From positions 2,520,769 through 2,584,768 of the forward strand of contig CP136575.1 of the NCBI GenBank assembly GCA_035196065.1: DNA of 64,000 nucleotides, read 5' to 3'. The DNA comes from Sphingobium sp. (lineage in GTDB: Bacteria; Pseudomonadota; Alphaproteobacteria; Sphingomonadales; Sphingomonadaceae). Position numbers and translations under genes: made by a program. Positions 62,945 through 64,000 of this stretch are shown here, in pieces (within the stretch, counting starts at the first letter, position 1; every line of letters starts with the position of its first letter). The notes below the pieces were generated by a model. That model saw only the letters and a list, made by a program, of their open reading frames with translations. It made no database searches and was not told where the DNA came from.

Positions 62945-64000
62945 TTACATCAACGTCTGCCGCTCAATTGCCTTGCTGCCTGCAGGAAGGCTGATCATCA
63001 TGCCATCTTCGCCCACCACAATCTTGCCGTCAAAACTGTCCGCCGATCGCCCGACAAAGGCGGGATAGAAGAAACGGACCGGCATGGGCGGCACGATATG
63101 GGTGAAGACCAGTTCGCGCACCCCGGCCCGCGCCGCGCTTTGTGCGGCCTCTTCAGGTGAGGCATGATAATCGAGGATGTCGCGGGTGATCTTCGCAGTG
63201 TTTTCCGCGCCCCGCTTTTCAAGAGCTGCCGTCATCTTTTCGACCAGCCTGGGTTGCAGCGCCTCATGCAGCAGCAGGTCCGCATCCTTGGCAACCTTTT
63301 CCAGATTGGCGGATTTCGCTGTGTCACCGCTGATCACGACCGACCGGCCCTTATAGTCAAAGCGATAACCGACCGCAGGCGATACCGGCGTATGATCGAC
63401 GCGAAATGCCGTGATCTTCACTCCGCCATCGTCAAACACAACCGCGCTATCCCCGGCCATTGCGAAAGGAACCGCAAGCGCTCCAGCCCCCGATGGCGGC
63501 GTGATCGCGGCGCCATGGTGCGCGGTTCGATAGCCATTGTCCTGCGCATAGGCCGCGTTGAACCCCGCAATCACAGCCTCGACACCTTCAGGTCCGTGCA
63601 CCGGCAAGGGCGTGGTTGCCGAACTGCCGGTCCAGCGCAGCAGCATCATGGGGCCCATGCCGTCGATATGATCAGAGTGGAAATGCGTCAGCAACAACCG
63701 TTCGATCTTGCCATTGGGGATGCCCATCATCGAGATATTGCGCGCGCCGCCTTCTCCCGCATCGACGACAAAAATCCGCTTTCCCGCGATGATAACGGTG
63801 CATGCACCAGCGCGATCGGCATTGGGCAAGGGTGAACCTGTGCCGCACAATGCGACATGCAGCCCGTCAGCAAGCCCCGTGGTTACATCGCGCCCTGCCC
63901 GTTCGCCGACAGCGCGGGCGAACAGCGCTTCACCGATTTCCGACTGATATTGCCGACCGGCGAACAACAGCGCGGCCGCAATCACCGCACCCCCCAAAAT
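62945..64000 (-). CDS. Metallo-beta-lactamase-fold hydrolase (5' end outside window)
   Basis: The frame is open to the window edge, where no convincing start is seen (the first candidate is a TTG at 63997), so the gene is probably cut. It begins with a hydrophobic segment (GGAVIAAALLFAG), likely the end of a signal or anchor. The MBL motifs are LLTHFHSDHIDGMG, SGDTAKSANL and a late FTHIVPP. The overall pattern recalls the RNase Z/arylsulfatase-like branch of exported MBL proteins. Function unknown. Confidence 0.82.
   Translation of the reverse strand: MLGGAVIAAALLFAGRQYQSEIGEALFARAVGERAGRDVTTGLADGLHVALCGTGSPLPNADRAGACTVIIAGKRIFVVDAGEGGARNISMMGIPNGKIERLLLTHFHSDHIDGMGPMMLLRWTGSSATTPLPVHGPEGVEAVIAGFNAAYAQDNGYRTAHHGAAITPPSGAGALAVPFAMAGDSAVVFDDGGVKITAFRVDHTPVSPAVGYRFDYKGRSVVISGDTAKSANLEKVAKDADLLLHEALQPRLVEKMTAALEKRGAENTAKITRDILDYHASPEEAAQSAARAGVRELVFTHIVPPMPVRFFYPAFVGRSADSFDGKIVVGEDGMMISLPAGSKAIERQTLM

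Noticed and set aside
1-64000. rRNA, tRNA, CRISPR arrays, insertion sequences, prophage genes
   Set aside because: Intergenic gaps are nearly all under 200 bases. No cloverleaf-like sequence, repeat-spacer pattern, transposase or terminal inverted repeats were seen on reading both strands.

Overview
The window is a gene-dense chromosomal segment of an alphaproteobacterium, most likely a sphingomonad (Sphingopyxis/Sphingorhabdus/Sphingomonas-like). The grounds are the complete dcw order, a GcrA cell-cycle regulator next to parE, the argS-SPOR-nagZ-scpA-scpB-tatABC string, an ispH-thrB-rnhA string, two TonB-dependent receptors and a Tad pilus locus. I saw no rRNA, tRNA, insertion sequence, prophage, CRISPR array or plasmid function. 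This assignment is inference from gene content and order; no search was run.

Layout. 1-17001 (minus strand): the whole division and cell-wall cluster mraZ-rsmH-ftsL-ftsI-murE-murF-mraY-murD-ftsW-murG-murC-murB-ddl-ftsQ-ftsA, then the first 32 codons of ftsZ. Nearly every junction is a 1- or 4-base overlap. Upstream of mraZ lies the only gene-free stretch over 300 bases (17002-17330). It is AT-rich and carries two arrays of GGG boxes at 10-bp spacing that resemble MraZ operators. 17331-19423: a GldG/DUF4350-like membrane protein, a small membrane protein and cysK. 19575-22005: a Zur-like palindrome, a ZnuD-type zinc receptor and a 40-residue entericidin-like lipoprotein. 22037-28569 (minus): tatC, tatB, tatA, scpB, scpA, nagZ, a SPOR protein and argS. 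28664-34154: a lipoprotein, ispH-thrB-rnhA, a YegP-like small protein, a DauA-like FAD oxidoreductase and a lysophospholipase-like hydrolase. 34197-41281 (plus): Tad/Flp pilus genes cpaA-cpaB-cpaC-cpaD-cpaE-tadB-tadC, without the cpaF motor ATPase normally found between cpaE and tadB. A bidirectional terminator follows.

41334-48302: tyrosine/homogentisate degradation genes (fumarylacetoacetase, a VOC protein, hppD, a MarR regulator, a TonB receptor and maiA), interrupted by a secreted C13 (legumain-type) peptidase and lacking hmgA. 48409-53899: a DUF2147 protein, an orphan ABC-2 permease, gcrA, parE and a secreted beta-lactamase-like serine hydrolase. 53892-61114 (minus): GNAT, LysR, apaG, metZ, leuB, recO, an APH-DUF6285 fusion, a small unknown protein and a class III sirtuin. 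61152-64000: dapB, a LacI regulator and the 3' part of a metallo-beta-lactamase-fold gene.

Most of the window is conserved housekeeping DNA and I found no clearly new defence or biosynthetic system. The items most worth a second look are the mraZ control region with GANTC sites inside it and gcrA in the same window, the apparent in-frame loss of cpaF with a 22-codon residue, the Zur-like site in front of the zinc receptor, the TonB receptor inside the homogentisate genes, and the sirtuin-unknown-kinase-recO string.
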